A DNA stretch of 64,000 nt. Origin: Streptomyces sp. TG1A-8. GTDB taxonomy: Bacteria > Actinomycetota > Actinomycetes > Streptomycetales > Streptomycetaceae. Of this stretch, positions 10,540 through 19,217 are shown in pieces. The notes under the pieces were generated by a model that had not been told where the DNA came from, did no database searches, and worked only from the letters and a program-made list of their open reading frames with translations. The position numbers and the translations under genes were made by a program. How positions within the stretch are numbered: position 1 is the stretch's first letter; every line of letters begins with the position of its first letter. Location of the stretch: positions 5,828,001-5,892,000 of the forward strand of contig NZ_JASTLB010000001.1 in the NCBI RefSeq assembly GCF_030499535.1, read 5' to 3'.

Positions 10540-11931
10540 CTACGGCTCGGCGCGCCCGCCGCTCCCGTCGTACGTGGAGGTGCCCTCATCCAGCAGCGGT
10601 TCCTGCTCCTTCAGGTGCGCCGGCGCGAAGGCGCGCAGCGCGTGGTAGCCGGTGATGACGACCAGCGTGCCGAGCGCGATGCCGCTGAGCGAGAAGGTGC
10701 CGGTGAACTTCATCGTGACGTTGCCGACGCCGATGACGATGCCCGCGGCGGTGGGCACCAGGTTCAGCGGGTTGCGCAGGTCCACCCCGGCGTTCAGCCA
10801 GATCTGCGCGCCGAGCAGGCCGATCATGCCGTACAGGATGACGGTGATGCCGCCGAGGACGCCGCCCGGGACCGCGGCCACGACCGCGCCGAACTTCGGG
10901 CAGACGCCGAAGAGCAGGGCGAAGCCGGCGGCGGCCCAGTAGGCGGCGGTCGAGTAGACGCGGGTCGCGGCCATCACGCCGATGTTCTCGGAGTAGGTGG
11001 TGTTCGGCGGGCCGCCCACCGCGGTCGACAGCATCGAGGCGACGCCGTCGGCCGAGATCGCCGTACCGAGCCTGTCGTCCAGCGGGTCGCCGGTCATCTC
11101 GCCGACCGCCTTGACGTGCCCGGCGTTCTCCGCGACGAGCGCGATGACGACCGGCAGCGCGACCAGGACCGCCGACCACTGGAAGGACGGCCCGTGGAAG
11201 GACGGCAGGCCGACCCAGTCGGCCTTCGAGACGCCGGAGAGGTCCAGGCGCCAGTGGTCGGTGACCCTGCCGCCCGCGTCCACCGAGTGGATCCTCCCGA
11301 AGATCCGGTCGCACGCCCAGGACAGGCCGTACCCGAACACCAGCCCGAGGAAGATCGCGACGCGGGACCAGAAACCCCGCAGGCACACCACCGCCAGACC
11401 GGTGAACAGCATCACCAGCAGGGCCGTCCACTGGTCCTGCGGCCAGTACGTCGACGCGGTCACCGGAGCGAGGTTGAAGCCGATCAGCATGACGACCGCA
11501 CCGGTGACGACCGGCGGCATCGCGGCATGGATGATCCGCGCCCCGAACCGCTGCACCGCGAGGCCCGCGAGGAACAGCACGGCACCGACGACGAGCACCG
11601 CGCCGGTCACGGTCGCGCTCGTACCGCCCTGCGCGCGGATCACGGCGGCCACGCCCACGAACGACAGGGAGCAGCCCAGGTAGCTCGGCACCCGGCCGCG
11701 GGTGGCGAGCAGGAAGATCACGGTGGCCACGCCGGACATCATGATCGCCAGGTTCGGGTCCAGGCCCATGAGCACGGGGGCCACGAAGGAGGCCCCGAAC
11801 ATGGCCACGACGTGCTGGGCGCCCAGACCCACCGTACGGGGCCAGGAGAGCCGTTCGTCGGGGCGTACCACCGCTCCGGGCGCGGGCGTGCGCCCGTCAC
11901 CGTGCAGTTTCCAGCGCACGCCGAGGTCCAT
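10540..11931 (-). CDS. NCS2 nucleobase:cation symporter, uracil permease type
   Basis: Inner-membrane transporter of 463 residues with about 12-14 hydrophobic segments. The UraA/NCS2 signature VGGPPNTTYSENIGVMAATRVYS is present, along with ALVAENAGHVKAVGEMTG, the substrate-binding TM8 Glu motif. Uracil is the likely substrate because the TM10 motif GGPPNTTYSEN is of UraA type; xanthine/uric acid carriers differ here. The ATG at 11931 opens MDLGVRWKLHGDG, a common start in Streptomyces UraA-like proteins. It is divergent from the thioesterase gene. Confidence 0.88.
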   Translation of the reverse strand: MDLGVRWKLHGDGRTPAPGAVVRPDERLSWPRTVGLGAQHVVAMFGASFVAPVLMGLDPNLAIMMSGVATVIFLLATRGRVPSYLGCSLSFVGVAAVIRAQGGTSATVTGAVLVVGAVLFLAGLAVQRFGARIIHAAMPPVVTGAVVMLIGFNLAPVTASTYWPQDQWTALLVMLFTGLAVVCLRGFWSRVAIFLGLVFGYGLSWACDRIFGRIHSVDAGGRVTDHWRLDLSGVSKADWVGLPSFHGPSFQWSAVLVALPVVIALVAENAGHVKAVGEMTGDPLDDRLGTAISADGVASMLSTAVGGPPNTTYSENIGVMAATRVYSTAAYWAAAGFALLFGVCPKFGAVVAAVPGGVLGGITVILYGMIGLLGAQIWLNAGVDLRNPLNLVPTAAGIVIGVGNVTMKFTGTFSLSGIALGTLVVITGYHALRAFAPAHLKEQEPLLDEGTSTYDGSGGRAEP

Positions 11932-12058
11932 GGTGGGGTTTCGCTTTCTCTGTACGTGAAGGCCGTCCGCACCATTGTCGGGGGTACCCGGTCCCGGCAC
12001 GGCGCCGGGCGGCCGTACCCGATCACGGGCTGACCAGGCACCTTCCCGGCCGCCATCG

Positions 12059-12077
12059 CTGAGCGGTCGCTTAGTAT
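12059..12077 (+). promoter_or_regulatory. TetR-type operator overlapping the thioesterase -10
   Basis: CTGAGCGGTCGCTTAG (12059-12074) is a near-perfect palindrome with one mismatch. It overlaps a TAGTAT -10 hexamer at 12072-12077. The same core TGAGCGGTCG recurs at 30859-30876 before the acyl-CoA dehydrogenase, suggesting one TetR-like repressor for both genes. Confidence 0.5.
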
Positions 12078-12162
12078 GGGAATCCGCGGGTGTTCCCGGG
12101 GTGCTCCCGCCGGGTCCGGGGGCGTCCCGCCCTTCCGTGCCCCCGCCGTTCAGGAGTTCCCC

Positions 12163-12621
12163 GTGACCGCCCAAGCCCCGACCGCCCCCGACGCCCCCGT
12201 CGGCCGGCTGGTCCCCGTCACCGTCCACTTCGACGACCTGGACGCGCTCGGGATGCTGCACAACGCCCGTTACCCGCTGATGGTCGAGCGCGCCTGGACC
12301 GAGCTGTGGGCCGGGCACGGCGTCCGCTTCGACGGCGACTGGGAGACCGCCGGTGACGCCTGCAACGCCGTCCGCGAACTGCGCATCGGCTACGAGGCCC
12401 CGGTGACCCGCCCCGGCACCTACGCCGTCCACCTGTGGCTGGAGCGGCTCGGCACCACCGGTCTGACCTACGGCTTCCGCTTCTGCTCCGCCGACGGCGC
12501 GCAGACCTACGCGCGGGGCACCCGGGTCCTGGTCCGGCTCGACCCGGGCACCCTGCGCCCGGCCCCGTGGAGCGAGGCCTTCAGGGCCGCGGGTCGGCGA
12601 CTGCTGCGTTCTGCGGACTGA
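12163..12621 (+). CDS. Acyl-CoA thioesterase, hotdog fold (4HBT family)
   Basis: A 152-residue single hotdog-domain thioesterase. HFDDLDALGMLHNARYP carries the catalytic Asp and the HN(A/G)RY loop typical of 4-hydroxybenzoyl-CoA thioesterase/YbgC-like enzymes. It presumably hydrolyses a CoA or ACP thioester in the cytoplasm; the acyl group cannot be inferred. CAGGAG lies 6 bp before the GTG at 12163, which sets the start. The last 41 bases overlap the 3' end of the convergent MFS gene. Confidence 0.85.
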   Translation: MTAQAPTAPDAPVGRLVPVTVHFDDLDALGMLHNARYPLMVERAWTELWAGHGVRFDGDWETAGDACNAVRELRIGYEAPVTRPGTYAVHLWLERLGTTGLTYGFRFCSADGAQTYARGTRVLVRLDPGTLRPAPWSEAFRAAGRRLLRSAD

Positions 12622-13792
12622 CGGTCCGGCCGCCGCGCTCGGCGGTGCGCAGCACGCCCGCGAACACCGCGACCCCGCAGGCCAGCACGGACACCAGGCA
12701 GAAGGAGACCGTCAGGCTGGTCGCCTGGGCCACCCCGCCGATCAGGCTGGGCGCGATGAGCCCCGAGGTGTAGGTGATGGTCGCGACGCCCGCGATGGCC
12801 TGGCTGGGACGGGGTCCCGCGTGCCCGGCCGCGGCGAAGCACAGCGGTACGACCACGGCGATGCCCAGCCCCATCAGCGCGAACCCCGCCATGGCCACCG
12901 CGGGGTGCCCCGCCGCGACGACCAGCAGACCGCCGAGGACGGCCAGGACGCCGCCGGCGCGGACGGTGCGGACCGCGCCGAAGCGGTTCACCACCGCGTC
13001 CCCGACGATCCGGGCCACCGCCATCGTCAGCATGAACCCGGTCGTCGAGGCCGCCGCCAGACCGGCCGAACTGTCCAGCCGGTCCCGCAGGAACACCGCC
13101 GACCAGTCCAGGCTCGCGCCCTCGGCGAACACCGCGCAGAAGCCGACCGCGCCGATCAGCAGGGCCGAGCGGGGCGGCAGCGCGAACCGCGGCGGCGGTT
13201 CCTCGTCCTCGGCGGGCTGCACGTCCAGCACCCAGCCGCAGGCCAGCACGCCGAGCACGGTGAGGACGACCGCCGCGCACGCGAAGTGCAGGCGCGCGTC
13301 CGCGCCCAGGTGGGCGGCGAGGGTGCCGGCCGCCGAGCCGGTCAGCGCGCCCGCGCTCCACATGCCGTGCAGGCCGGACATGATCGACTTGCCGAGCAGC
13401 CGCTCGACCTCGACCCCCAGCGCGTTCATCGCGACGTCCGCCATGCCCGCGCTCGCGCCGTAGGCGAACATCGCCAGGCACAGTGTGTACAGGTTCGGCG
13501 CGAGGGCCGGCAGGACCAGGGAGACCGTCCACAGCGCGATCAGCCCGCGCAGGGCCGCACGACTGCCGAAGGCGTGGCTGATCCGGCCCGCCAGCGGCAT
13601 CGAGCACGAGGCGCCGAGCGCGGTGAACGCCAGCGCGAACCCGAGCTGCCCCGCGCTCAGCGAGGCGTGGTCCTGGACCCACGGCACCCGGGTCGCGAAG
13701 GAGCCCGTCACGGCTCCGTGTACGGCGAACACGGCCGCCACGGCGTACCGGGCGCGCCTGACCCCGTCGCGCGAACCGTCCACGTCACTCAT
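12581..13792 (-). CDS. MFS transporter
   Basis: Integral membrane protein of 403 residues with about 12 transmembrane segments arranged as two halves. It resembles the fucose/sugar or multidrug-like MFS group (early segment HGAVTGSFATRVPWVQDHASLS, and GMADVAMNALGVEVE). It is divergently transcribed from a ROK regulator across a 118-bp gap that contains a perfect 8-bp inverted repeat. That makes a sugar or sugar derivative a plausible substrate. Substrate assignment is inference only. Confidence 0.82.
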   Translation of the reverse strand: MSDVDGSRDGVRRARYAVAAVFAVHGAVTGSFATRVPWVQDHASLSAGQLGFALAFTALGASCSMPLAGRISHAFGSRAALRGLIALWTVSLVLPALAPNLYTLCLAMFAYGASAGMADVAMNALGVEVERLLGKSIMSGLHGMWSAGALTGSAAGTLAAHLGADARLHFACAAVVLTVLGVLACGWVLDVQPAEDEEPPPRFALPPRSALLIGAVGFCAVFAEGASLDWSAVFLRDRLDSSAGLAAASTTGFMLTMAVARIVGDAVVNRFGAVRTVRAGGVLAVLGGLLVVAAGHPAVAMAGFALMGLGIAVVVPLCFAAAGHAGPRPSQAIAGVATITYTSGLIAPSLIGGVAQATSLTVSFCLVSVLACGVAVFAGVLRTAERGGRTVSPQNAAVADPRP

Positions 13793-13844
13793 CTTCCCGT
13801 CCCTCCCGGGGGTTCCCCGTCACACCCTCGCTGTCCGCCGTAAA

Positions 13845-13867
13845 CTATCAGGGTCCCTACCTGATAG
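13845..13867 (+). promoter_or_regulatory. Operator palindrome between MFS and ROK genes
   Basis: CTATCAGG and CCTGATAG form perfect 8-bp arms separated by 7 bases, in AT-richer DNA between the two divergent starts. TAGATA at 13865-13870 could be the -10 of the ROK gene. The arrangement fits autoregulation and control of the transporter by the ROK protein. Confidence 0.65.
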
Positions 13868-13910
13868 ATAGCGCGCATCGAAGCGGCCCGCGTCTGGGAG
13901 GATTCCCGTC

Positions 13911-15146
13911 ATGCCCGCATCACCGAGCACCGCCCGGGCCCTCAACGACCGGCTGGCCCTGCGGCTGTTGCAGCAGGAGGGCCCGCTGACGGCGGGGCAG
14001 CTGAAGCAGTTGACCGGACTGTCCCGGCCGACGGTCGCCGACCTCGTCGAACGGCTCGCCGCCGCAGGCCTGATCGCGGTGGTCGGGGAGTCCGGCGTAC
14101 AGCGCCGGGGCCCCAACGCGCGGCTGTACGGCATCGTCGCCGACCGCGCCCACCTGGCCGCCCTCGACGTGCGCACCGAAGGCGTCCTCGTGCTGGTGTC
14201 CGACCTCGTCGGGCGGGAGCTGGCCGAGGCGTCCGCGCCGATCGGCGCGGACACCGGGACCGGCCCGGCCGTGGAACAGGCGGTGGCGGCGGTGGAGCAG
14301 GCCGTCAAGGAGGCCGGCGGCGCGGACCGGCTGCACACCGTCGGCATCGGGGCGCCCGGCCTGATCGACCCGGCGACCGGCGACCTCCGCGACTCCGGCG
14401 GCCTGCCCGCCTGGCACCGGCGCCTCGCCACCACCCTGCAGGAACGGCTGCCCGGCGCCCGGGTCACCGTGGAGAACGAGACCAACCTGGCCGCGCTGGC
14501 CGAACAGCGCGAGGGCGTCGCCCGCGACCGCGACACCTTCGTCCTGCTCTGGCTCGGCCACGGTGTCGGCGCCGCCGTCGTCCTGGACGGCACCCTCCGC
14601 CGCGGAGCCTCCGGCGGCACGGGCGAGATCGGCTTCCTCCCGGTCCCCGGCACGCCGTCCCTCCCCTCGGCGACGGACTGCGACGGCGGCTTCCACTCGC
14701 TGGCGGGAGCGGCGGCGATCGGGGCGCTGGCCCGCGGGCACGGCCTGCCGGCACCCGGCCCCACGGACGGCCCCGGCGCGGCGCGGACCGTCCGCCGGGC
14801 GGTGGCCCGCACCCGCGGGGAGGACTCCGCCGACCGCAGCGCCGAGGGCCGCTTCCTCGCCGTCCTGGCCGACCGGATCGCCATCGGGGCCGCCTGCGTC
14901 ACGGCGATCCTGGACCCGGGCTGCGTGGTGCTCGGCGGAGAGGTCGGGCAGGCCGGGGGAACGGTGCTGGCGCGGCTCGTCCAGGAGCGGCTGCGCCGGA
15001 TGTCACCACTGGTCACCGAGGTGCGCGCCAGCAGCCTGGGCGGCGGCGCGGTCCTGCGCGGAGCCCTGCTGACGGCCCGCGAACGGGCCCAGGACGAACT
15101 CTTCGCCCCGCCCGGGCACCGGGCGCGGGGCACGGCCGCCGGCTGA
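13911..15146 (+). CDS. ROK-family transcriptional regulator
   Basis: A 411-residue repressor with an N-terminal winged helix-turn-helix (PLTAGQLKQLTGLSRPTVADLVERL, about residues 25-49) and a ROK sugar-kinase-like domain (GIGAPGLIDPATG, NETNLAALAEQ, GHGVGAAVVLDGTL). The zinc-binding Cys cluster CxCGxxGC usual in ROK proteins is replaced by PSATDCDGGFHSLAG, so only one Cys of that loop remains. The effector is probably a sugar. Divergent from the MFS transporter it likely controls. Confidence 0.85.
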   Translation: MPASPSTARALNDRLALRLLQQEGPLTAGQLKQLTGLSRPTVADLVERLAAAGLIAVVGESGVQRRGPNARLYGIVADRAHLAALDVRTEGVLVLVSDLVGRELAEASAPIGADTGTGPAVEQAVAAVEQAVKEAGGADRLHTVGIGAPGLIDPATGDLRDSGGLPAWHRRLATTLQERLPGARVTVENETNLAALAEQREGVARDRDTFVLLWLGHGVGAAVVLDGTLRRGASGGTGEIGFLPVPGTPSLPSATDCDGGFHSLAGAAAIGALARGHGLPAPGPTDGPGAARTVRRAVARTRGEDSADRSAEGRFLAVLADRIAIGAACVTAILDPGCVVLGGEVGQAGGTVLARLVQERLRRMSPLVTEVRASSLGGGAVLRGALLTARERAQDELFAPPGHRARGTAAG

Positions 15147-15168
15147 GGGCGGGTGCCCCGCGCGGGCG

Positions 15169-15185
15169 CCCGCGGCTCCCGCGGG
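15169..15185 (+). terminator. Short hairpin after the ROK gene
   Basis: CCCGCGG, a 3-base loop and CCGCGGG, 23 bp after the ROK stop. The stem is pure G/C with no U tract, so it is a probable but weakly supported terminator. Confidence 0.45.
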
Positions 15186-15508
15186 AGGGGTGGTGCGCGG
15201 CCCCGCCGGACGGCCGGCCGGGCGGGCCGGTTGCACGACGGGCCGGGCCGCCGGAGGGCTGCCCCGGCCCTGGCGGCCCGACGGCGGGCAAGGGCCGTCG
15301 TCACCGCCGCCGGGCCCGCCCGCACCCTAAAAGGACTAGACCAGCACGGTCAATGGGTGCGGACCAAGGTCAAGCCCCGGCCGTCGTACAGGAGTTGACC
15401 AGGCCCGTTCCGCAGCAGGTGTTCGGGACGCGGACTGTGAGCGAATGCACACCCTTTCCCTGCCGGGGCGGGCGCCGCTCATGGCACACTGGCCCAGTAC
15501 CACAAGCA
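15186..15508 (+). other. Gene-free region before the FMN riboswitch
   Basis: No supported coding sequence. It contains the dre-like site at 15332-15343, two GGTCAA hexamers exactly 20 bp apart, and a TTGACC at 15395-15400 that could serve as a -35 element for the riboflavin operon. No clear -10 follows it at the expected distance. Confidence 0.6.
15332..15343 (-). promoter_or_regulatory. DasR-type (dre-like) site
   Basis: On the minus strand the site reads TGGTCTAGTCCT, matching 10 of 12 positions of the DasR core TGGTCTAGACCA. DasR is the GntR repressor of chitin/GlcNAc genes. In S. coelicolor, from memory, a chitinase gene (SCO1444) lies between the ROK gene and the riboflavin operon. Here no such gene is present, so the site may be a relic or may now serve the rib operon. 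Flanking GGTCAA (15348, 15368) and TTGACC (15395) elements are also seen. Confidence 0.4.
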
Positions 15509-15635
15509 GCGCACTCCGGGGTCGGTGAAAGTCCGAACCGGCGGTTACAGTCCGCGACCCGGTCGCCTCCAGCGATCGGTTTACCAGGTGAAATTCCTGG
15601 ACCGACGGTTAAAGTCCGGATGGGAGGCAGTGCGC
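15509..15635 (+). promoter_or_regulatory. FMN riboswitch (RFN element)
   Basis: Aptamer of the riboflavin operon leader. The P1 stem is formed by GCGCACT (15509-15515) and AGTGCGC (15629-15635). Conserved RFN segments are visible: GGGTCGGTGAAAGTCCGAACCGGCGGT split by P2/P3 loops, CAGCGATCGG, and GATTTGG-equivalent CGACGGTTAAAGTCCGGATGGGAG. It lies 158 bp before ribE and should lower expression of ribE-ribM-ribBA-ribH when FMN is plentiful. The following leader (15636-15790) is the expression platform; I did not resolve its alternative folds. Confidence 0.93.
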
Positions 15636-15792
15636 GGCGGGCGGGCACGCATGTGCGCGTCGCCGTAACCCGGGCTCGTCCGCATCCGGACGGGTCCGTC
15701 CTCGGCGGCGTCCCGGTGCGTCCGTCCCGTGTTCTCTGTCGTCATCGACAGGCCCCGGAGTCCGTGCCCGAAGAGGCAGGAGGACCCGGGAA

Positions 15793-16398
15793 GTGTTCAC
15801 CGGAATCGTCGAAGAGCTGGGTGAGGTCACCGCCGTCGAGAACCTCGGCGACGCCTCCCGCTTCCGGCTCCGCGGCCCCGTCGTGACCGAGGGCGCGCAG
15901 CACGGTGATTCCATCGCCGTGAACGGGGTCTGTCTCACCGTCGTCGACCGCGAGGGCGACGAGTTCACCGCCGACGTCATGGCCGAGACGCTGAACCGCT
16001 CCAGCCTGGGCACGCTCGAAGTCGGCTCCCGCGTCAACCTCGAACGCCCCACCGCCGTGGGCGCGCGCCTCGGCGGGCACATCGTGCAGGGCCACGTCGA
16101 CGGCACCGGCGAGGTGCTGGAGCGCGAGCGGTCCGAGCACTGGGAGACCGTGCGGATCTCGCTGCCCGCGAACCTCGCCCGGTACGTCGTGGAGAAGGGC
16201 TCCATCACGGTCGACGGCATCAGCCTCACCGTCGTGGAGGCCGGCCCCGGCCACTTCACCGTCAGCCTCATCCCCACCACCCTCGCCCTGACCACGCTCG
16301 GCCGCAAGCAGAGCGGCGCGCTCGTGAACCTGGAAGTCGACGTCATCGCCAAGTACGTGGAGCGGCTGCTCACGGCCGGTCAGGAGGCCGGCGAGTGA
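15793..16398 (+). CDS. ribE: Riboflavin synthase alpha chain
   Basis: Dismutates two 6,7-dimethyl-8-ribityllumazines to riboflavin. It has 201 residues with two lumazine-binding repeats: [12 protein letters not shown] with the first NGVCLTV, then [11 protein letters not shown] and VDGISLTVV in the second half. GGAGG sits about 10 bp before the GTG at 15793. It is the first gene of a four-gene operon under the FMN riboswitch, and its TGA overlaps the ribM start. Confidence 0.96.
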   Translation: MFTGIVEELGEVTAVENLGDASRFRLRGPVVTEGAQHGDSIAVNGVCLTVVDREGDEFTADVMAETLNRSSLGTLEVGSRVNLERPTAVGARLGGHIVQGHVDGTGEVLERERSEHWETVRISLPANLARYVVEKGSITVDGISLTVVEAGPGHFTVSLIPTTLALTTLGRKQSGALVNLEVDVIAKYVERLLTAGQEAGE

Positions 16399-17036
16399 AC
16401 TGGATGAACACCGAGGCCTTCACCCTCTTCGGCCAGCACATCCTCTGGTCGGACATGGTCGGCAACATCTTCGGCCTGGCCGCCCTCGCCCTCGGCTGGC
16501 GGCGCTCCCTGTGGAGCTGGCCGGTGCAGTTCGTCTCCGGCCTGATCCTCTTCACGGCCTTCTACGGCCACCTGACCGGCAGCGCCGGCAAGCAGGCCGT
16601 CGTCATGGTGGTCGCCGCCTACGGCTTCTGGCAGTGGAACCGCGGCGGGGGCCGGGGCGGGGACGGCCACATCACCCCCCGGTTCGCCACCTGGCGCGAG
16701 CGGGCCGCCCTGGTCGGCGCCGTCGCCGTCGGCACCGTCGCCGTCGCCCTGCTGTTCACCGCCCACCCGGCCCTGTCCTGGGACCCCTGGCCGGACGCCT
16801 ACATCTTCGTCGGCACCGTCGTCGCCATGTACGCCCAGGCCGAGGGCATGGTCGAGTTCTGGTTCGCCTGGCTCCTGGTCGACCTCGTCGGCGTCCCCCT
16901 CAACTTCGCCAACGGCTACGCCTTCTCCGGCTTCGTCTACGTCATCTACGGCGCACTCGTCCTGTGGGGCATGCGCGACTGGTGGCTGCGCTCCCGCAGG
17001 GGCCCGCAGCCCGCCCTGGAAGGAGCGCCGGCATGA
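16395..17036 (+). CDS. ribM: PnuC-like riboflavin transporter RibM
   Basis: A 213-residue membrane protein with about 7 hydrophobic segments of the PnuC/NMT fold. PnuC relatives carry nicotinamide riboside, but this gene lies inside the riboflavin operon with stop/start overlaps at both ends (GTGA at 16395, ATGA at 17033). That is the position of RibM of Corynebacterium and Streptomyces davawensis, a riboflavin (and roseoflavin) facilitator. The substrate call rests on this context and on the riboswitch. Confidence 0.9.
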   Translation: MNWMNTEAFTLFGQHILWSDMVGNIFGLAALALGWRRSLWSWPVQFVSGLILFTAFYGHLTGSAGKQAVVMVVAAYGFWQWNRGGGRGGDGHITPRFATWRERAALVGAVAVGTVAVALLFTAHPALSWDPWPDAYIFVGTVVAMYAQAEGMVEFWFAWLLVDLVGVPLNFANGYAFSGFVYVIYGALVLWGMRDWWLRSRRGPQPALEGAPA

Positions 17037-18361
17037 CCTCCGCCCCGCTGCTGTACGGCACCGACGGCGCCGAGGACTTCGGGCTCGACCCGGTCGAGCG
17101 GGCCGTCGCCGACATCGCGGCCGGCCGCCCGGTCGTGGTCGTGGACGACGCGGACCGGGAGAACGAGGGCGACCTCGTCATCGCCGCCGAGAAGGCCACC
17201 CCCGAGATCGTCGCCTTCATGATGAGCGAGTGCCGCGGCCTGATCTGCGCGCCCATGGAGGGCGAGGAGCTCGACCGGCTGCGGCTGCCGCAGATGGTCG
17301 AGGACAACACCGAGTCGATGAAGACCGCGTTCACCGTCTCCGTGGACGCCGCCGCCGGGCACGGGGTCACCACCGGCATCTCGGCCGCCGACCGCGCCAC
17401 CACCCTCCGGCTCCTGGCGGCCGGCACCGCCGAGCCCGCCGACTTCGTCCGGCCCGGCCACGTCTTCCCGCTGCGCGCCAGGCCCGGCGGCGTCCTGGTC
17501 CGCAACGGCCACACCGAGGCCGCCGTCGACCTCGCCCGGCTCGCGGGCCTGCGCCCGGCCGGCGCCATCGTGGAGATCGCCGGTGAGGACGGCCGCATGC
17601 TGCGCCTGCCCGAGCTGATCCCCTTCGCCCGCAAGCACGGTCTGACGATCATCTCCATCGAGGACCTGATCGCCCACCTGCGTTCCCCCGGCCCTCCGGC
17701 TCCGCTCCAGCGGGCGGCCTCACCGGACGTGCCCGCGGTCCGCCGCGAGGCCGAGACCCGCCTGCCCACCCGGCACGGCACCTTCCGCGCCTACGGCTAC
17801 CGGTCCACCGCCGACGGCGTCGAGCACGTCGCCCTCGTCCACGGCGACCTGGGCGGCGGCGAGGACGTCCTGGTCCGCGTCCACTCCGAATGCCTCACCG
17901 GCGACGTCTTCGCCTCCCTGCGCTGCGACTGCGGCCCCCAGCTGGACACCGCCCTCCAGCGCATCCGGGACGAGGGCCGCGGCGTCGTCGTCTACCTGCG
18001 CGGACACGAGGGGCGCGGCATCGGCCTGCTCTCCAAGCTGCGCGCCTACGCGCTCCAGGAACAGGGCCACGACACCCTCGACGCCAACCTCGAACTCGGC
18101 CTGCCCGCCGACGCCCGCGACTACGGCGCCGGCGCGCTGATCCTCGCCGACCTCGGCGTCCGCAGCGTCCGCCTGATGACCAACAACCCCGACAAGACCG
18201 GCGCGCTGCTGCGTCACGGCCTGGAGGTCACCGGCCGGGAGCCGATGCCCGTCCAGGCCGGCGAGCACAACCTCCGCTACCTGCGCACCAAGCGGGACCG
18301 GATGGGGCACGACCTGCCCTGGCTGGACACGCCGGCCGTGTCCACCTGCGGCAACCAGTAA
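17033..18361 (+). CDS. ribBA: Bifunctional 3,4-dihydroxy-2-butanone-4-phosphate synthase / GTP cyclohydrolase II
   Basis: 442 residues. The N-terminal RibB domain (about 20-220) has the acidic metal site [11 protein letters not shown] and [10 protein letters not shown], plus [13 protein letters not shown]. The C-terminal RibA domain (about 230-430) carries the zinc ligands in [16 protein letters not shown] and the loop [11 protein letters not shown]. Together these provide both committed precursors of riboflavin. The ATG overlaps the ribM stop, so translation is coupled. A linker rich in Pro/Ala ([17 protein letters not shown]) joins the domains. Confidence 0.96.
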   Translation: MTSAPLLYGTDGAEDFGLDPVERAVADIAAGRPVVVVDDADRENEGDLVIAAEKATPEIVAFMMSECRGLICAPMEGEELDRLRLPQMVEDNTESMKTAFTVSVDAAAGHGVTTGISAADRATTLRLLAAGTAEPADFVRPGHVFPLRARPGGVLVRNGHTEAAVDLARLAGLRPAGAIVEIAGEDGRMLRLPELIPFARKHGLTIISIEDLIAHLRSPGPPAPLQRAASPDVPAVRREAETRLPTRHGTFRAYGYRSTADGVEHVALVHGDLGGGEDVLVRVHSECLTGDVFASLRCDCGPQLDTALQRIRDEGRGVVVYLRGHEGRGIGLLSKLRAYALQEQGHDTLDANLELGLPADARDYGAGALILADLGVRSVRLMTNNPDKTGALLRHGLEVTGREPMPVQAGEHNLRYLRTKRDRMGHDLPWLDTPAVSTCGNQ

Positions 18362-18382
18362 GCGACAGCACTTAGGAGAGAC

Positions 18383-18868
18383 GTGAGCGGCAAGGGTGCA
18401 CCGGAAGTGTCCGTACGCAACGCGAGCGACCTCAGGGTCGCCGTCATCGCGGCGCGGTGGCACGAGAAGGTGATGGACGGACTGGTGAACGGCGCCCTGC
18501 GCGCGCTGCACGACCTGGGGATCGACGAACCGACCCTGGTCCGGGTCCCCGGCAGCTTCGAGCTGCCGGTCGCCGCCAAGGTCCTCGCCGGCCGCGGCTA
18601 CCACGCGGTCGTCGCCCTCGGCGTCGTCATCCGCGGCGGCACCCCCCACTTCGAGTACGTGTGCCAGGGCGTCACCCAGGGCCTCACCCAGGTCTCCGTC
18701 GACACCGGGGTCCCCGTCGGCTTCGGCGTCCTGACCTGTGACACCGAGGAGCAGGCCCTGGACCGGGCCGGTCTGGAGGGCTCGAACGAGGACAAGGGCC
18801 ACGAGGCGGTGACCGCGGCCGTCTCCACCGCGGTCACGCTCCGCTCGGTGTCCGAACCCTGGCACTGA
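18383..18868 (+). CDS. ribH: 6,7-Dimethyl-8-ribityllumazine synthase
   Basis: Condenses dihydroxybutanone phosphate with the ribityl-pyrimidine. 161 residues with [42 protein letters not shown] (catalytic His) and [24 protein letters not shown] lies just before the GTG at 18383. It is the last gene of the FMN-riboswitch operon, 21 bp after ribBA. The enzyme normally forms an icosahedral or pentameric assembly with riboflavin synthase. Confidence 0.96.
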   Translation: MSGKGAPEVSVRNASDLRVAVIAARWHEKVMDGLVNGALRALHDLGIDEPTLVRVPGSFELPVAAKVLAGRGYHAVVALGVVIRGGTPHFEYVCQGVTQGLTQVSVDTGVPVGFGVLTCDTEEQALDRAGLEGSNEDKGHEAVTAAVSTAVTLRSVSEPWH

Positions 18869-18886
18869 GGCACCGCCCGGACCGCG

Positions 18887-18892
18887 TAGGGT
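18887..18892 (+). promoter_or_regulatory. Probable -10 box for hisEG
   Basis: TAGGGT lies 10 bp before the hisE ATG, which would give a nearly leaderless hisE transcript separate from the rib operon. No -35 is obvious. Confidence 0.35.
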
Positions 18893-18902
18893 AAGGACCA
18901 CC

Positions 18903-19175
18903 ATGTCCAAGAAGACGTTCGAGGAGCTCTTCACCGAGCTCCAGCACAAGGCCGCCCACGGCGATCCCGCGACCTCCCGCACCGCGGAGCTGGTCGGCAA
19001 GGGTGTCCACGCCATCGGCAAGAAGGTCGTCGAAGAGGCCGCCGAGGTCTGGATGGCCGCCGAGCACGAGGGCAAGGAGGCGGCCGCCGAGGAGATCTCG
19101 CAGCTGCTCTACCACGTCCAGGTGATGATGGTCGCCCGCGGGATCTCCCTGGACGACGTCTACGCCCACCTCTGA
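18903..19175 (+). CDS. hisE: Phosphoribosyl-ATP diphosphatase
   Basis: Second step of histidine biosynthesis, removing pyrophosphate from PR-ATP. A 90-residue all-helical MazG-like protein with [19 protein letters not shown], the metal-binding Glu cluster, and [14 protein letters not shown]. It stands alone, without hisI fused, as is usual in actinobacteria, and precedes hisG by 42 bp. Confidence 0.96.
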   Translation: MSKKTFEELFTELQHKAAHGDPATSRTAELVGKGVHAIGKKVVEEAAEVWMAAEHEGKEAAAEEISQLLYHVQVMMVARGISLDDVYAHL

Positions 19176-19217
19176 GCCCAGTCCCCGCCACCCCGTCACG
19201 CGAAGGAAGCCGACCCC

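Noticed and set aside
15153..15398. 81-codon frame before the riboswitch
   Set aside because: Arg/Pro/Gly-rich, no RBS and overlaps the dre-like site; it looks like non-coding intergenic sequence.
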